This document shows positions 8,486 to 21,988 of a DNA stretch of 64,000 nt, one piece after another. The notes under the pieces were generated by a model. The model searched no databases, had not been told where the DNA came from, and worked only from the letters and a program-made list of their open reading frames with translations. Numbering within the stretch: the stretch's first letter is position 1; each line of letters starts with the position of its first letter. This stretch comes from Nocardioides sp. cx-173 (GTDB taxonomy: Bacteria > Actinomycetota > Actinomycetes > Propionibacteriales > Nocardioidaceae): NCBI RefSeq assembly GCF_021117365.1, contig NZ_CP088262.1, forward strand, positions 1,736,001 through 1,800,000, written 5' to 3'. The position numbers and the translations under genes are program-made.

Positions 8486-8928
8486 CCCACGACCCGATCG
8501 CGCCCGGCGCGCCAGTGCTCGCGCCACCGCCGTCGCGGTGGCAGCGGATGGCCGCGCCCCTGACCACGATCGGGGCCCTGGGGGCCGTCACCCTCGCGCT
8601 GCGCCTGCGTGACCCGCACGACCACGCGAGCTGGGGCCTGTGCCCGAGCGCGCTGATGGGTTTCTGGTGCCCGGGCTGCGGTGGCCTGCGGGCGGTCAAC
8701 GACCTCACCCACCTGCAGCTGGTCGACGCCGCCTCGAGCAACCTGGCGCTCGTCGTCGCGCTGCCGTTCGCCCTGGCCGCACTGGCGCTGTGGACGGCCG
8801 ACCGCTGGCGCGGCCGCCGTCGGGCGGTGCCGGCGAACGCGGTCGCGTGGACCGCGTTCGCCGCGGTCGCGCTGCTCGTGGTGTTCACGGTGCTGCGCAA
8901 CCTCTCGGGCTCCTGGCTCGCGCCCTAG
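8482..8928 (+). CDS. DUF2752 membrane protein
   Basis: 148 residues. The DUF2752 hallmark is the Cys-rich motif CPSALMGFWCPGCGGLRA with DLTH downstream. Membrane segments are around 23-38, 85-105 and 120-138. Biochemical function unknown; the Cys pair suggests metal or thiol chemistry at the membrane face, which is inference. The TTG start at 8482 overlaps the previous stop (TTGA). Tail-to-tail with the next gene. Confidence 0.8.
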   Translation: MTHDPIAPGAPVLAPPPSRWQRMAAPLTTIGALGAVTLALRLRDPHDHASWGLCPSALMGFWCPGCGGLRAVNDLTHLQLVDAASSNLALVVALPFALAALALWTADRWRGRRRAVPANAVAWTAFAAVALLVVFTVLRNLSGSWLAP

Positions 8929-8946
8929 GAGCCCGCCTCCCGCCGG

Positions 8947-9297
8947 TCAGCTCGTGTAGGTGTCGATCTCGACCTGGCCGGTCGCGACCAGGACCCAGAA
9001 CACGATGCCGAGCGCGATCCCGACGATGCCCAGGATGAAGCCCCACTGGGCCAGGCCGGCGCCCTTCTTCGCGCCGTTGGACTCCCGGATGTCCTTCTTC
9101 CCCAGCAGACCGAACACGACGGCGCCGATCCCGAAGACGAACCAGCTGCAGCAGGGGAAGACGCCGATGATGCCCAGCACCAGGCTGGTGATCGCCATCC
9201 CCGAGGTCTTCTGGGGCTGGGCGCCGTAGCCCGGGGGAGGTCCGCCGTACTGGGGACCCTCCGGCGGCGGGGGCGGGGGCGGCTGTCCGTAGCTCAT
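8947..9297 (-). CDS. DUF4190-like small membrane protein with Pro/Gly-rich N-terminus
   Basis: 116 residues. Residues 1-30 are rich in Pro, Gly, Tyr and Gln. Two membrane segments follow (about 36-60 and 82-106) around a Lys-rich loop KKDIRESNGAKKG. Actinobacterial proteins of this layout are assigned to DUF4190; function unknown. The ATG at 9297 has an AAGGGA site; an upstream in-frame extension overlaps the trpC control region and is rejected. It is inserted antisense inside the trp run. Confidence 0.8.
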   Translation of the reverse strand: MSYGQPPPPPPPEGPQYGGPPPGYGAQPQKTSGMAITSLVLGIIGVFPCCSWFVFGIGAVVFGLLGKKDIRESNGAKKGAGLAQWGFILGIVGIALGIVFWVLVATGQVEIDTYTS

Positions 9298-9413
9298 GGC
9301 ATTCCCTTCGATGGATGACCGGTCCAGGAGTCTGACCGATGTCAGGACCCTATGACGTCGCGTGTCAGACTCGAGGGAGCGCATCGCCCTTGAGCGCATG
9401 GTGTGCTGGGGCT

Positions 9414-9430
9414 GCACCGGGCCCCGGTGC
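9414..9430 (+). promoter_or_regulatory. Hairpin in the trpC leader
   Basis: GCACCGGG and CCCGGTGC form an 8-bp perfect stem around one C. It lies inside a possible 20-codon leader frame (ATG 9398 to TGA 9460) that has a single Trp codon. Upstream, CTGAC-cgat-GTCAG (9332-9345) is a small operator-like repeat. Any role in trp regulation is speculative. Confidence 0.3.
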
Positions 9431-9475
9431 CGCCCGAAAGCCTGCCCGAATCCTGCCTGAGTCCTGGAGGAAGTC

Positions 9476-10258
9476 ATGTCCGTGCTCGACGACATCGTCG
9501 CCGGCGTGCGGATCGACCTCGCCGAGCGCGAGGCGGGGCTCCCGCTCGCCGACCTGCGCGCCGCGCTCGCCGACGCCGACCCCGTGCGCGACCCGATGCC
9601 GCACTTCCGCTCGCTCGGCTCGAGCGTGATCGCCGAGGTCAAGCGCCGCAGTCCCAGCAAGGGCGAGCTGGCCGACATCCCCGACCCGGCCTCGCTCGCC
9701 GCCGAGTACGCCGCCGGGGGAGCCGCGGCGATCAGCGTGCTGACCGAGCAGCGCCGCTTCGGCGGCAGCCTGGCCGACCTGCGCGCCGTACGCGCCGCCG
9801 TGGACGTCCCCGTGCTGCGCAAGGACTTCGTCGTGACCAGCTACCAGGTCGTCGAGGCCCGCGCGGCCGGCGCGGACCTCGTGCTCCTGATCGTCGCGGC
9901 GCTGGACGACGACACCCTGCGCCGCCTCTACGACGAGGCGCGCGAGCTCGGGCTGACCGTGCTGGTCGAGGTGCACGACGAGGCCGAGACCGAGCGGGCG
10001 GTGGCGCTGGGCGCCGAGCTCGTCGGGGTCAACGCCCGCAACCTCAAGACCCTCGCGGTCGACAACGACACCTTCTCCCGGCTGGCACCGCTGGTCCCCG
10101 ACGACCGGGTGCTCGTGGCGGAGTCGGGCATCTCGGGTCCGCAGGACGTCACCCGCTTCGTGGGCGAGGGCGCGCGCGTGGTCCTCGTCGGCGAGGCGCT
10201 GGTCAAGGACGGGGCGCCGCGCGAGGCGGTCGCCGCGATGACAGGAGTCGAGGCATGA
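9476..10258 (+). CDS. trpC: Indole-3-glycerol phosphate synthase (TrpC)
   Basis: A 260-residue TIM-barrel enzyme closing the indole ring from CdRP in tryptophan synthesis. Motifs seen: [12 protein letters not shown] with the catalytic Lys, [38 protein letters not shown] and VAESGIS. Monofunctional, with no TrpF domain. The ATG has a GGAGGA site 7-8 nt upstream. The stop overlaps the trpB start (ATGA). Confidence 0.97.
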   Translation: MSVLDDIVAGVRIDLAEREAGLPLADLRAALADADPVRDPMPHFRSLGSSVIAEVKRRSPSKGELADIPDPASLAAEYAAGGAAAISVLTEQRRFGGSLADLRAVRAAVDVPVLRKDFVVTSYQVVEARAAGADLVLLIVAALDDDTLRRLYDEARELGLTVLVEVHDEAETERAVALGAELVGVNARNLKTLAVDNDTFSRLAPLVPDDRVLVAESGISGPQDVTRFVGEGARVVLVGEALVKDGAPREAVAAMTGVEA

Positions 10259-11478
10259 CCCAGCCCGCATCCCAGCCCACCTCCAGGTACGACGCCGACG
10301 ACCGCGGCTGGTTCGGCGACTTCGGCGGCCGGTTCATGCCGGAGGCGCTGGTCGCCGCGCTCGACGAGCTGACCGAGGCCTGGCAGGGCGCCATGGCCGA
10401 CCCCGCGTTCGTCGCCTCCTTCGAGGAGATCTGCCGCGAGTACGCCGGCACCCCCAGCCGCCTCTACGAGGCCCGCCGGCTCTCCGACAAGGTCGGCGCC
10501 CGGATCCTGCTCAAGCGCGAGGACCTCAACCACACCGGGGCCCACAAGATCCGCAACGTCCTCGGCCAGGCGCTGCTCACCCAGCGGATGGGCAAGAAGC
10601 GGGTCATCGCCGAGACCGGTGCCGGCCAGCACGGGGTCGCCAGCGCGACCGCGGCGGCGTACTTCGGCATGGAGTGCACCGTCTACATGGGCGCGGTCGA
10701 CGTGAAGCGCCAGGCGCTCAACGTCGCCCGGATGAACCTGCTCGGCGCCAAGGTCGTGCCCGTCGACGGCGGCAGCGCCACCCTCAAGGACGCGATCAAC
10801 GAGGCGCTGCGCGACTGGGTCTCCAGCGTCGACCACACGGCCTACCTCTTCGGGACCGCCGCCGGGCCGCACCCGTTCCCCAGCATGGTGCGCGACTTCG
10901 CCCGCGGCATCGGCGACGAGGCGCGGGCCCAGTGCCTCGAGCAGTACGGCGTCCTGCCCGACGCCATCGCCGCCTGCGTGGGCGGCGGCTCCAACGCGAT
11001 CGGGCTGTTCCAGGCGTTCCTCGACGACGAGGACGTGGCGATCTACGGCTTCGAGCCGGGCGGCGACGGCGTCGAGACCGGGCGCCACGCGGCGACCATC
11101 CACGCCGCCGACAGCGGCGTCCTCCACGGCGCGCGCACCTACGTGCTCCAGGACGAGGACGGGCAGACCATCGAGTCCCACTCGATCTCGGCCGGGCTCG
11201 ACTACCCGGGCGTCGGCCCGCAGCACGCCCACCTGGCCAAGGTCGGCCGGGCGACGTACCTGCCGGTCACCGACGCGGAGGCGATGGACGCGCTGGCCCT
11301 GCTCAGCCGCACCGAGGGGATCATCCCGGCCATCGAGTCGGCCCACGCCCTCGCCGGGGCGCTGGAGGTCGCCAAGCGGCTCGGCGCCGAGAAGGGCCCG
11401 GAGGCCACCATCTTGGTGAACCTCAGCGGCCGAGGCGACAAGGACATGGAGACCGCCATGGAGTGGTTCGACCTGTGA
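10255..11478 (+). CDS. trpB: Tryptophan synthase beta chain (TrpB)
   Basis: 407 residues, PLP-dependent; joins indole and serine into tryptophan, in complex with TrpA. The PLP Lys is in HTGAHKIRN, the catalytic Glu in AETGAGQHG, the phosphate loop is GGGSNAIG, and the C-terminal Ser is in NLSGRGDKD. The N-terminal [13 protein letters not shown] is typical of TrpB1. The ATG at 10255 overlaps the trpC stop; the longer upstream frame is trpC read out of frame. Its own stop overlaps the trpA GTG, so trpC-B-A are coupled. Confidence 0.98.
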   Translation: MTQPASQPTSRYDADDRGWFGDFGGRFMPEALVAALDELTEAWQGAMADPAFVASFEEICREYAGTPSRLYEARRLSDKVGARILLKREDLNHTGAHKIRNVLGQALLTQRMGKKRVIAETGAGQHGVASATAAAYFGMECTVYMGAVDVKRQALNVARMNLLGAKVVPVDGGSATLKDAINEALRDWVSSVDHTAYLFGTAAGPHPFPSMVRDFARGIGDEARAQCLEQYGVLPDAIAACVGGGSNAIGLFQAFLDDEDVAIYGFEPGGDGVETGRHAATIHAADSGVLHGARTYVLQDEDGQTIESHSISAGLDYPGVGPQHAHLAKVGRATYLPVTDAEAMDALALLSRTEGIIPAIESAHALAGALEVAKRLGAEKGPEATILVNLSGRGDKDMETAMEWFDL

Positions 11479-12281
11479 GCACCCCGACGAACACCAGCGC
11501 GACCGCCTTTGAGAAGGCCCGCGCCGACGGCCGAGCCGCGCTGGTGGGCTACCTGCCGGCCGGCTTCCCCGACGTCCAGGGCGGCATCGACTCGCTGCGC
11601 TGCCTGGTCGACTCCGGCTGCGACGTGATCGAGATCGGCCTGCCCTACAGCGACCCGGTGATGGACGGTCCCACGATCCAGGCGGCCGCGCAGCGGGCGC
11701 TCGAGGGCGGGGTCCGCACCCGCGACGTGCTGCGCACGGTGGAGGCCGTGGCCGCGACCGGCGTACCCACCCTCGTCATGACCTACTGGAACCCCGTCGA
11801 GCGCTACGGCGTCCCGCGCTTCGCCGCCGACCTGGCCAGCGCCGGGGGCGCGGGCCTGATCACCCCCGACCTGACCCCCGACAGCGCACCGGAGTGGATC
11901 GCGGCTGCCGACGAGCACGGTCTCGACAAGGTGTTCCTGGTCGCGCCGTCCTCCACCGACGCCCGCATCGCCATGACCACCGCCGCGTGCCGCGGCTTCG
12001 TCTACGCCACCGCGGTCATGGGCGTCACCGGCACCCGCACCACCACCAGCGACCTCGCCGGCCCGCTCGTGACCCGCACCAGGAGCACGACCGACCTGCC
12101 GATCGGGGTGGGGCTCGGGGTCAGCAACGGCGACCAGGCCGCCGAGGTCGCGTCGTACGCCGACGGGGTCATCGTCGGCTCCGCCTTCGTCCGCACCCTG
12201 CTCGACCACGACCGGCCGACCGGCCTGCGTGCGCTCGCGGCCCTCACCGAGGACCTCGCCGCCGGAGTGAGGCGTGCGTAG
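11475..12281 (+). CDS. trpA: Tryptophan synthase alpha chain (TrpA)
   Basis: 268 residues; cleaves indoleglycerol phosphate to indole, which is channelled to TrpB. The catalytic Glu is in [17 protein letters not shown], and loop 6 is present as [23 protein letters not shown] forms the phosphate site. The GTG at 11475 overlaps the trpB stop (GTGA). The end overlaps the SCO1-like gene by 8 bp. Confidence 0.97.
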   Translation: MSTPTNTSATAFEKARADGRAALVGYLPAGFPDVQGGIDSLRCLVDSGCDVIEIGLPYSDPVMDGPTIQAAAQRALEGGVRTRDVLRTVEAVAATGVPTLVMTYWNPVERYGVPRFAADLASAGGAGLITPDLTPDSAPEWIAAADEHGLDKVFLVAPSSTDARIAMTTAACRGFVYATAVMGVTGTRTTTSDLAGPLVTRTRSTTDLPIGVGLGVSNGDQAAEVASYADGVIVGSAFVRTLLDHDRPTGLRALAALTEDLAAGVRRA

Positions 12282-12873
12282 GCTGCTGCTGCCGCTGGTC
12301 GCGCTCGTGCTCGTGCTGTCCGGCTGCAGCGACGACGAGCCGCCGGCGTTCTCGGGCACCACCCTGGAGCGCCCCTACCAGGCGCCGGACGTGGCGCTGA
12401 CCGACACCGACGGACAGCCGTACTCCCTGGCCGCCGACACCGACAAGCGGCTGACGCTGGTCTTCTTCGGCTACTCCCACTGCCCCGACATCTGCCAGCA
12501 GGTCATGGGCGCGTTGGCCGGCGCCATGAACCGGCTCGACGCCGAGGACCGCGAGCAGGTCGACGTCGTCTTCGTGACCACCGACCCCGCGCGCGACACC
12601 CCGGCGGCCCTGCGCAGCTACCTGGACCGCCTGGACCCGTCGTTCATCGGCCTGACCGGTGACATCGAGTCCATCGTCGAGGCCGGCAAGCCGCTCGCCG
12701 TCTACGTCAGCAACGGCAAGGAGCTGCCCAGCGGCGGCTACGATCTGGGCGGGCACAGCACCCAGGTCATCGGCCTCGACAGCGACGACGAGGCTCCGGT
12801 CTACTGGGACCAGGAGACCAGCCAGGCGGAGTTCGCCGCCGACATCCACACCCTGCTCGCCAAGGAGGACTGA
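12274..12873 (+). CDS. SCO1/SenC/PrrC-like copper lipoprotein
   Basis: 199 residues with a lipoprotein signal (MRRLLLPL then lipobox LSGC, Cys about 18). The thioredoxin-like fold has the copper motif CPDIC in FFGYSHCPDICQ and a distant His in GGHSTQVIG. SCO1 proteins deliver copper to the CuA centre of cytochrome c oxidase or act as thiol reductases outside the membrane. The GTG start overlaps trpA and it lies just before lgt, the enzyme that would lipidate it. Confidence 0.88.
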   Translation: MRRLLLPLVALVLVLSGCSDDEPPAFSGTTLERPYQAPDVALTDTDGQPYSLAADTDKRLTLVFFGYSHCPDICQQVMGALAGAMNRLDAEDREQVDVVFVTTDPARDTPAALRSYLDRLDPSFIGLTGDIESIVEAGKPLAVYVSNGKELPSGGYDLGGHSTQVIGLDSDDEAPVYWDQETSQAEFAADIHTLLAKED

Positions 12874-12874
12874 C

Positions 12875-13837
12875 GTGTCGTTCATGGCGGTCACCGCGCT
12901 CTCGATCCCCAGCCCGGACTCGGGGGTGTGGCACCTCGGGTGGCTCCCCATCCGTGGCTACGCCTTGTCGATCATCCTCGGCATCGTGGTCGCCATCTGG
13001 ATCGGCGAGCGCCGCTGGGTCGCGCGCGGCGGCCGGCCGGGCGACGTGCAGGACCTGGCGATCTGGGCGGTGCCGTTCGGGCTCGTCGGGGCCCGGCTCT
13101 ACCACGTCGCGACCGACAGCGGCCTGTACTTCGGCGACGGGGAGAACCCGGTCACCGCGCTGTACATCTGGCGCGGTGGCCTCGGCATCTGGGGCGGCGT
13201 GGCGATGGGCGCGCTCGGGGTCGTCATCGGCGCCCGGCGCAAGGGGATCCGGCTGCTGCCGGTGCTCGACGCCATGGCCCCGGGCGTCCTCGTGGCGCAG
13301 GCGATCGGCCGGTGGGGCAACTGGTTCAACCAGGAGCTCTACGGGCGACCCACCGACCTGCCGTGGGGACTGGAGATCGACCCGGCCAACTGGCCCTCCG
13401 GGCTCGCCTTCGCCCCGGGCACGACCTTCCACCCGACGTTCCTCTACGAGTTCGTCTGGAACCTCGCTGCCTTCGCGCTGGTGATCTGGGCCGACCGCCG
13501 CTTCCGGCTCGGCCACGGCCGGGTCCTGGCGCTGTACGTGATGGCCTACACGGCCGGGCGCGGCTGGATCGAGTACCTCCGGATCGACACCGTCGAGCTG
13601 AACGACGTGGGCGGCCTGCGCTTCAACGTGTGGGTCTCGATCGTGCTGTTCGTGGCCGCGGCGGTCTACTTCGTCATCAGCCTGCGGCGCTGGCCCGGGC
13701 GCGAGGAGAGCGTCTGGCGAGACGGGCACGGTCCGAGCGGTGAGACGACCGAGGCCCCCGACGATGTGGCCGACGCCGACCCAGATGTGGGGGAGACCTC
13801 CGGCGCCCCGGAGGCCTCCGAGGACGCCACCACCTGA
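12875..13837 (+). CDS. lgt: Prolipoprotein diacylglyceryl transferase (Lgt)
   Basis: 320 residues from GTG 12875, chosen because AAGGAGG lies 5-6 nt upstream; ATG 12884 is the alternative. Lgt transfers diacylglycerol from phosphatidylglycerol to the lipobox Cys of lipoproteins at the membrane. The Lgt signature is clear in GRWGNWFNQELYG, with FHPTFLYE and an N-terminal GYALSIILG. About seven membrane segments. The last 45 or so residues are an acidic, Pro/Ala-rich cytoplasmic tail common in actinobacterial Lgt. Position after trpA matches M. tuberculosis. Confidence 0.95.
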   Translation: MSFMAVTALSIPSPDSGVWHLGWLPIRGYALSIILGIVVAIWIGERRWVARGGRPGDVQDLAIWAVPFGLVGARLYHVATDSGLYFGDGENPVTALYIWRGGLGIWGGVAMGALGVVIGARRKGIRLLPVLDAMAPGVLVAQAIGRWGNWFNQELYGRPTDLPWGLEIDPANWPSGLAFAPGTTFHPTFLYEFVWNLAAFALVIWADRRFRLGHGRVLALYVMAYTAGRGWIEYLRIDTVELNDVGGLRFNVWVSIVLFVAAAVYFVISLRRWPGREESVWRDGHGPSGETTEAPDDVADADPDVGETSGAPEASEDATT

Positions 13838-13861
13838 CCGTCTCGTGAGACCCCCGGTGGC

Positions 13862-13891
13862 TGACGCGACCACGTAACCGGATGGTAATCT
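13862..13891 (+). promoter_or_regulatory. Possible gltB promoter
   Basis: TGACGC (13862-13867), 18 bp, TAATCT (13886-13891), about 95 bp before the gltB GTG in the 148-bp gap after lgt. The -35 match is weak. Confidence 0.3.
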
Positions 13892-13985
13892 GACGACTCC
13901 GCCGCGTGGGCCAACGTCGTCCCTAGCGCCCAGCAGTGCAGTGGTACTCCAGGGTCACCCCTGCACACGACGACGGGAGAACCCA

Positions 13986-18528
<4,543 letters not shown>

Positions 18529-18536
<8 letters not shown>

Positions 18537-19998
18537 CCCCAAAGGGTTCCTCAAGCACGGCCGCGAGGTCGCGGAGCGCCGCCCGGTCGAGGAGCGCGTG
18601 CACGACTGGAACGAGGTCTACCCCGGCGGGATGGGCCGCGCGCTGCTGCCGATCATCACCGAGCAGGCCGGCCGCTGCATGGACTGTGGCATCCCGTTCT
18701 GCCACCAGGGCTGCCCGCTGGGCAACATCATCCCCGAGTGGAACGACCTGGTCTGGCGCGACGACTGGGAGGGTGCGATCGAGCGCCTGCACGCGACCAA
18801 CAACTTCCCGGAGTTCACCGGGCGCCTGTGCCCGGCGCCGTGCGAGACCGCGTGCGTCCTGGGCATCAACCAGGACCCGGTGACGATCAAGAACGTCGAG
18901 GTCTCGATCATCGACAAGGCGTGGGAGTCCGGCTTCGTCCGCCCGCAGCCGCCGGAGTGGCTCTCGGGCCGCACGGTCGCGGTGATCGGCTCCGGACCGG
19001 CCGGCCTCGCGGCCGCCCAGCAGCTGACCCGGGCCGGCCACACCGTGGCCGTCTACGAGCGGGCCGACAAGGTCGGCGGGCTGCTGCGCTACGGCATCCC
19101 CGAGTTCAAGATGGAGAAGAAGCACCTCGACCGGCGCGTCGAGCAGATGAAGCGTGAGGGCACCGTCTTCCGGGCCGGTGTCGACGTCGGCGGGGACGTC
19201 CTGACCGGCGACTCGCTGCGCGAGCGCTACGACGCCGTGGTGCTGGCCATGGGCTCGACCGAGGCCCGCGACCTGCCGGTCCCCGGCCGCGAGCTGGGCG
19301 GCATCCACCAGGCGATGGAGTTCCTCCCGCAGGCCAACCGGGTCGCGCTGGGCGAGCAGGTGGAGGGCCAGATCCGCGCCGACGGCAAGCACGTGGTCAT
19401 CATCGGCGGCGGCGACACCGGCGCCGACTGCCTCGGCACCTCGACGCGGCAGGGCGCCGCCTCGATCACGCAGCTCGAGATCATGCCTGAGCCGCCCCAC
19501 GAGCGCCCCGAGGGCCAGCCGTGGCCGACGTACCCGATGACCTTCCGGGTCTCCTCGGCCCACGAGGAGGCGGGGGAGCGGGTCTACGCAGTGTCCACGC
19601 AGGAGTTCCTCGGTGACGAGGACGGCAACGTGCGCGCGCTGCGCCTCGTCGACGTGGTCTTCGAAGGCGGCAAGCTGACCGAGATCGAGGGCACCGAGCG
19701 GGAGATCCCCGCGGAGCTGGTGCTGTTCGCCATGGGCTTCGTCGGCCCCGAGAAGCCCGGCCTGGTCGAGCAGCTCGGCGTCGACCTCGACGCCCGCGGC
19801 AACGTCGCGCGCGACGGCAGCTACATGAGCTCGGTGCCGGGGGTCTTCGTGGCCGGCGACGCCGGGCGCGGTCAGTCGCTGATCGTGTGGGCCATCGCTG
19901 AGGGGCGCGCCGCGGCCGCCGCCGTCGACACCTTCCTCACCGGATCCACGGCCCTCCCGGCCCCGATCCCGCCCACCGCCCGCCCCCTCGTCGTCTGA
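18529..19998 (+). CDS. gltD: Glutamate synthase small subunit (GltD)
   Basis: 489 residues; the FAD/NADPH subunit feeding electrons to GltB. N-terminal Cys clusters [13 protein letters not shown] and CPAPCETAC carry two 4Fe-4S centres. The FAD Rossmann motif is [15 protein letters not shown], the NADPH motif [11 protein letters not shown], and the second FAD contact [18 protein letters not shown]. The ATG lies 8 bp inside gltB behind GGAGG, so translation is coupled. The operon ends here at a 39-bp palindrome. Confidence 0.98.
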
Positions 19999-20001
19999 CC
20001 C

Positions 20002-20040
20002 ACCGCTGACCCGTCAGAAACTTTCTGACGGGTCAGCGGT
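20002..20040. repeat. Long perfect palindrome, copy 2 (possible terminator)
   Basis: ACCGCTGACCCGTCAGAAA (20002-20020), one C, then its exact complement (20022-20040): 19-bp arms with no mismatch. It is nearly identical to the element at 2582-2620 and, like it, directly follows an operon end. No U tract follows. Confidence 0.9.
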
Positions 20041-20072
20041 CGGCGCGAGGGCGGCCCTGGGTGATTCGGGGG

Positions 20073-20100
20073 TTGGATCGTTCTAATTCCTCGGTAGAGT
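20073..20100 (+). promoter_or_regulatory. pyk promoter, leaderless type
   Basis: TTGGAT (20073-20078), 16 bp, TAGAGT (20095-20100), ending 6 nt before the GTG start of pyk. There is no ribosome site in the remaining six bases, so the mRNA should begin at the start codon. Confidence 0.65.
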
Positions 20101-20106
20101 GGGGGA

Positions 20107-21570
20107 GTGCGAAGAGCGAAGATCGTGTGCACCCTCGGCCCTGCCACCAACTCAGAACGACGGATCCGCGAGCTCGTCTATGCCGGCATGGACGTCGCGC
20201 GGCTGAACATGAGCCACGGCAGTCACGCCGACCACGCCGAGGCCTACCGGCTGGTGCGCGAGGCGGCCGACGCCAGCGGGCACGGGGTCGGTATCTTCGC
20301 GGACCTGCAGGGCCCCAAGATCCGCCTGGAGACGTTCGCCGACGGTCCGGTCACGCTGCGCCGCGGCCAGCAGTGGACGATCACCACCCGCGACGTGCCG
20401 GGTGACGCGACGATCTGCGGGACGACGTACAAGGGCCTTCCCGGCGACGTGAGCATCGGCGACCCGATCCTCATCGACGACGGCAAGGTCCGGCTCCGGG
20501 TCACCGGCGTCGACGACACCGACGTCACCACCGACGTGCTGGTGGGCGGCAAGGTCAGCAACAACAAGGGCATCAACCTGCCCGGGGTGGCGGTCTCGGT
20601 GCCGGCACTGTCCGAGAAGGACATCGAGGACCTGCGCTTCGCCCTGGGCCTGAGCGTCGACTTCATCGCCCTCAGTTTCGTACGCAGCGCGGCGGACGTC
20701 GAGGACGTGCGGCGCGTCATGGACGAGGTCGGGGTGTGGCTGCCGGTCATCGCCAAGATCGAGAAGCCGCAGGCCATCGACAACCTCGACGAGATCGTGG
20801 CCGCCTTCGACGGGTTCATGGTGGCGCGTGGCGACCTGGGCGTGGAGTGTCCGCTCGAGGACGTGCCGTTCCTGCAGAAGCAGATCATCGAGAAGGCCCG
20901 CCGCAACGCCAAGCCGGTGATCGTGGCGACCCAGATGCTGGAGTCCATGATCACCAGCCCCTCGCCGACGCGCGCGGAGACCAGCGATGTCGCCAACGCG
21001 GTGCTCGACGGGGCGGACGCCGTGATGCTGTCGGGCGAGACGAGCGTGGGGGAGCACCCCATCCACGTCGTGGAGACGATGGCGCGGATCATCACCGCGA
21101 CCGAGCAGCACGCGCTCGAGCCGCGGCAGTTCGGACAGTTCGAGAAGATCGAGTGGGACCCGCACACCCGTGGCGGGGTCATCGCCAAGGCGGCCGAGGA
21201 GGTCGCCGAGCGCGTCGAGGCCAAGTACGTCGTGGCGTTCACGCAGTCGGGCGACTCCGCGCGCCGGATGTCGCGGCTGCGCGGTCCGATCCCGATCCTG
21301 GCGTTCACCCCCGAGGCCCGGGTCCGCTCGCAGCTGTCGCTGTCGTGGGGCATCGAGACTTTCAAGACGTCCCGGGTCTCCCACACCGACGAGATGGTGC
21401 GCCAGGTCGACGAGCAGCTGCTGCAGATCGGCCGGGTCGAGGAGGGCGACCTGGTGGTCATCATCGCCGGCGCCCCGCCGGGCATCCCCGGCTCCACCAA
21501 CGCGCTGCGCATCCACCGCATGGGTGACGCGATCAACCGGGTGGCGCCGGCCTACTACAGCCAGGGCTAG
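20107..21570 (+). CDS. pyk: Pyruvate kinase
   Basis: 487 residues; converts phosphoenolpyruvate and ADP to pyruvate and ATP. Motifs: CTLGPATNS at the N-terminus, RLNMSHG, the metal/substrate segment AKIEKPQAIDNLDEI, MVARGDLGVECPLE, and the ATQMLESMI/ PTRAETSDVANAVLDGADAVMLSGET region. The C-terminal allosteric domain is complete. GTG 20107 is fixed by the promoter 6 nt upstream and by the conserved N-terminus. In mycobacteria pykA lies between lgt and pdtaR, as here. Confidence 0.97.
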   Translation: MRRAKIVCTLGPATNSERRIRELVYAGMDVARLNMSHGSHADHAEAYRLVREAADASGHGVGIFADLQGPKIRLETFADGPVTLRRGQQWTITTRDVPGDATICGTTYKGLPGDVSIGDPILIDDGKVRLRVTGVDDTDVTTDVLVGGKVSNNKGINLPGVAVSVPALSEKDIEDLRFALGLSVDFIALSFVRSAADVEDVRRVMDEVGVWLPVIAKIEKPQAIDNLDEIVAAFDGFMVARGDLGVECPLEDVPFLQKQIIEKARRNAKPVIVATQMLESMITSPSPTRAETSDVANAVLDGADAVMLSGETSVGEHPIHVVETMARIITATEQHALEPRQFGQFEKIEWDPHTRGGVIAKAAEEVAERVEAKYVVAFTQSGDSARRMSRLRGPIPILAFTPEARVRSQLSLSWGIETFKTSRVSHTDEMVRQVDEQLLQIGRVEEGDLVVIIAGAPPGIPGSTNALRIHRMGDAINRVAPAYYSQG

Positions 21571-21587
21571 CTCGACGGGGAGGAAGG

Positions 21588-21660
21588 TGCCCCGGGTGGG
21601 ATTCGAACCCACACTGGATGGTGTTTGAGACCACTGTCTCTGCCGTTGGACTACCGGGGC
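21588..21660 (-). tRNA. tRNA with CAA anticodon (tRNA-Leu-like, short variable loop)
   Basis: A full cloverleaf folds by hand on the minus strand: acceptor GCCCCGG/CCGGGGC, D arm 21636-21651, anticodon stem GTGGT/ACCAT with loop CTCAAAC (anticodon CAA, reading UUG), five-base variable region (21613-21617), T arm GTGGG-TTCGAAT-CCCAC, discriminator A. The 3' CCA is not encoded. The CAA anticodon means leucine, yet bacterial tRNA-Leu normally has a long variable arm; here the architecture is class I, so the amino acid it carries is uncertain. It lies tail-to-tail with pyk. Confidence 0.85.
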
Positions 21661-21704
21661 TGACCGGCGGAAACCCTAGCCGATCGGTCCGGCCCTCCTC
21701 GCCC

Positions 21705-21732
21705 TGGACAAAGTCGATCAACTAACTATAGT
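21705..21732 (+). promoter_or_regulatory. Strong sigma70-type promoter before the 59-residue protein
   Basis: TGGACA (21705-21710), 16 bp, TATAGT (21727-21732): each hexamer matches consensus at five of six positions, the best such promoter I noticed. The -10 overlaps the perfect palindrome AACTATAGTT (21724-21733), which could be an operator. Confidence 0.65.
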
Positions 21733-21765
21733 TTGGTCACATCGTCGGTCGGTCGGAGGTCGGAC

Positions 21766-21945
21766 ATGTGGAAGCCCTGGGAGCTCGGGTTGCGCAGCAA
21801 CGCCCGCGCGGTGGAGAACGCACGCCTCGCGACCACCCTGTGCAGTCGCCGGCGCCTGGAGCAGGTCGAGGTGGAGCTCTACCTCGCCGCCCGCGTCTCG
21901 TCGTACGGCGCTCGGGTCCCCGCGCGAAGCGCGACCGGAGGCTGA
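21766..21945 (+). CDS. Small hypothetical protein, 59 residues
   Basis: Begins MWKPWELGLRSNARAVENAR and is basic, with one Cys and no clear membrane segment; residues 10-45 look helical. I recognise no family. The ATG at 21766 has a perfect GGAGG six bases upstream and a strong promoter about 35 bp before that, which argues for real, high expression. The longer reading frame from TTG 21733 starts inside the promoter and is rejected. It lies between a tRNA and pdtaR. Confidence 0.55.
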   Translation: MWKPWELGLRSNARAVENARLATTLCSRRRLEQVEVELYLAARVSSYGARVPARSATGG

Positions 21946-21976
21946 GCCGCCGGGTGGGGCCCGGGTGAGGGGCCAC

Positions 21977-21982
21977 TAGCCT
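21977..21982 (+). promoter_or_regulatory. -10 element for leaderless pdtaR
   Basis: TAGCCT ends 6 nt before the GTG start at 21989. Confidence 0.5.
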
Positions 21983-21988
21983 GGCGGG

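Noticed and set aside
9398..9460. Tryptophan attenuator leader peptide
   Set aside because: Only one Trp codon and no alternative hairpins or U tract were found, so it is kept only as a weak observation.
21588..21660. tRNA as an integration site for a genomic island
   Set aside because: No integrase, no repeated tRNA 3' end and only housekeeping genes on both sides.
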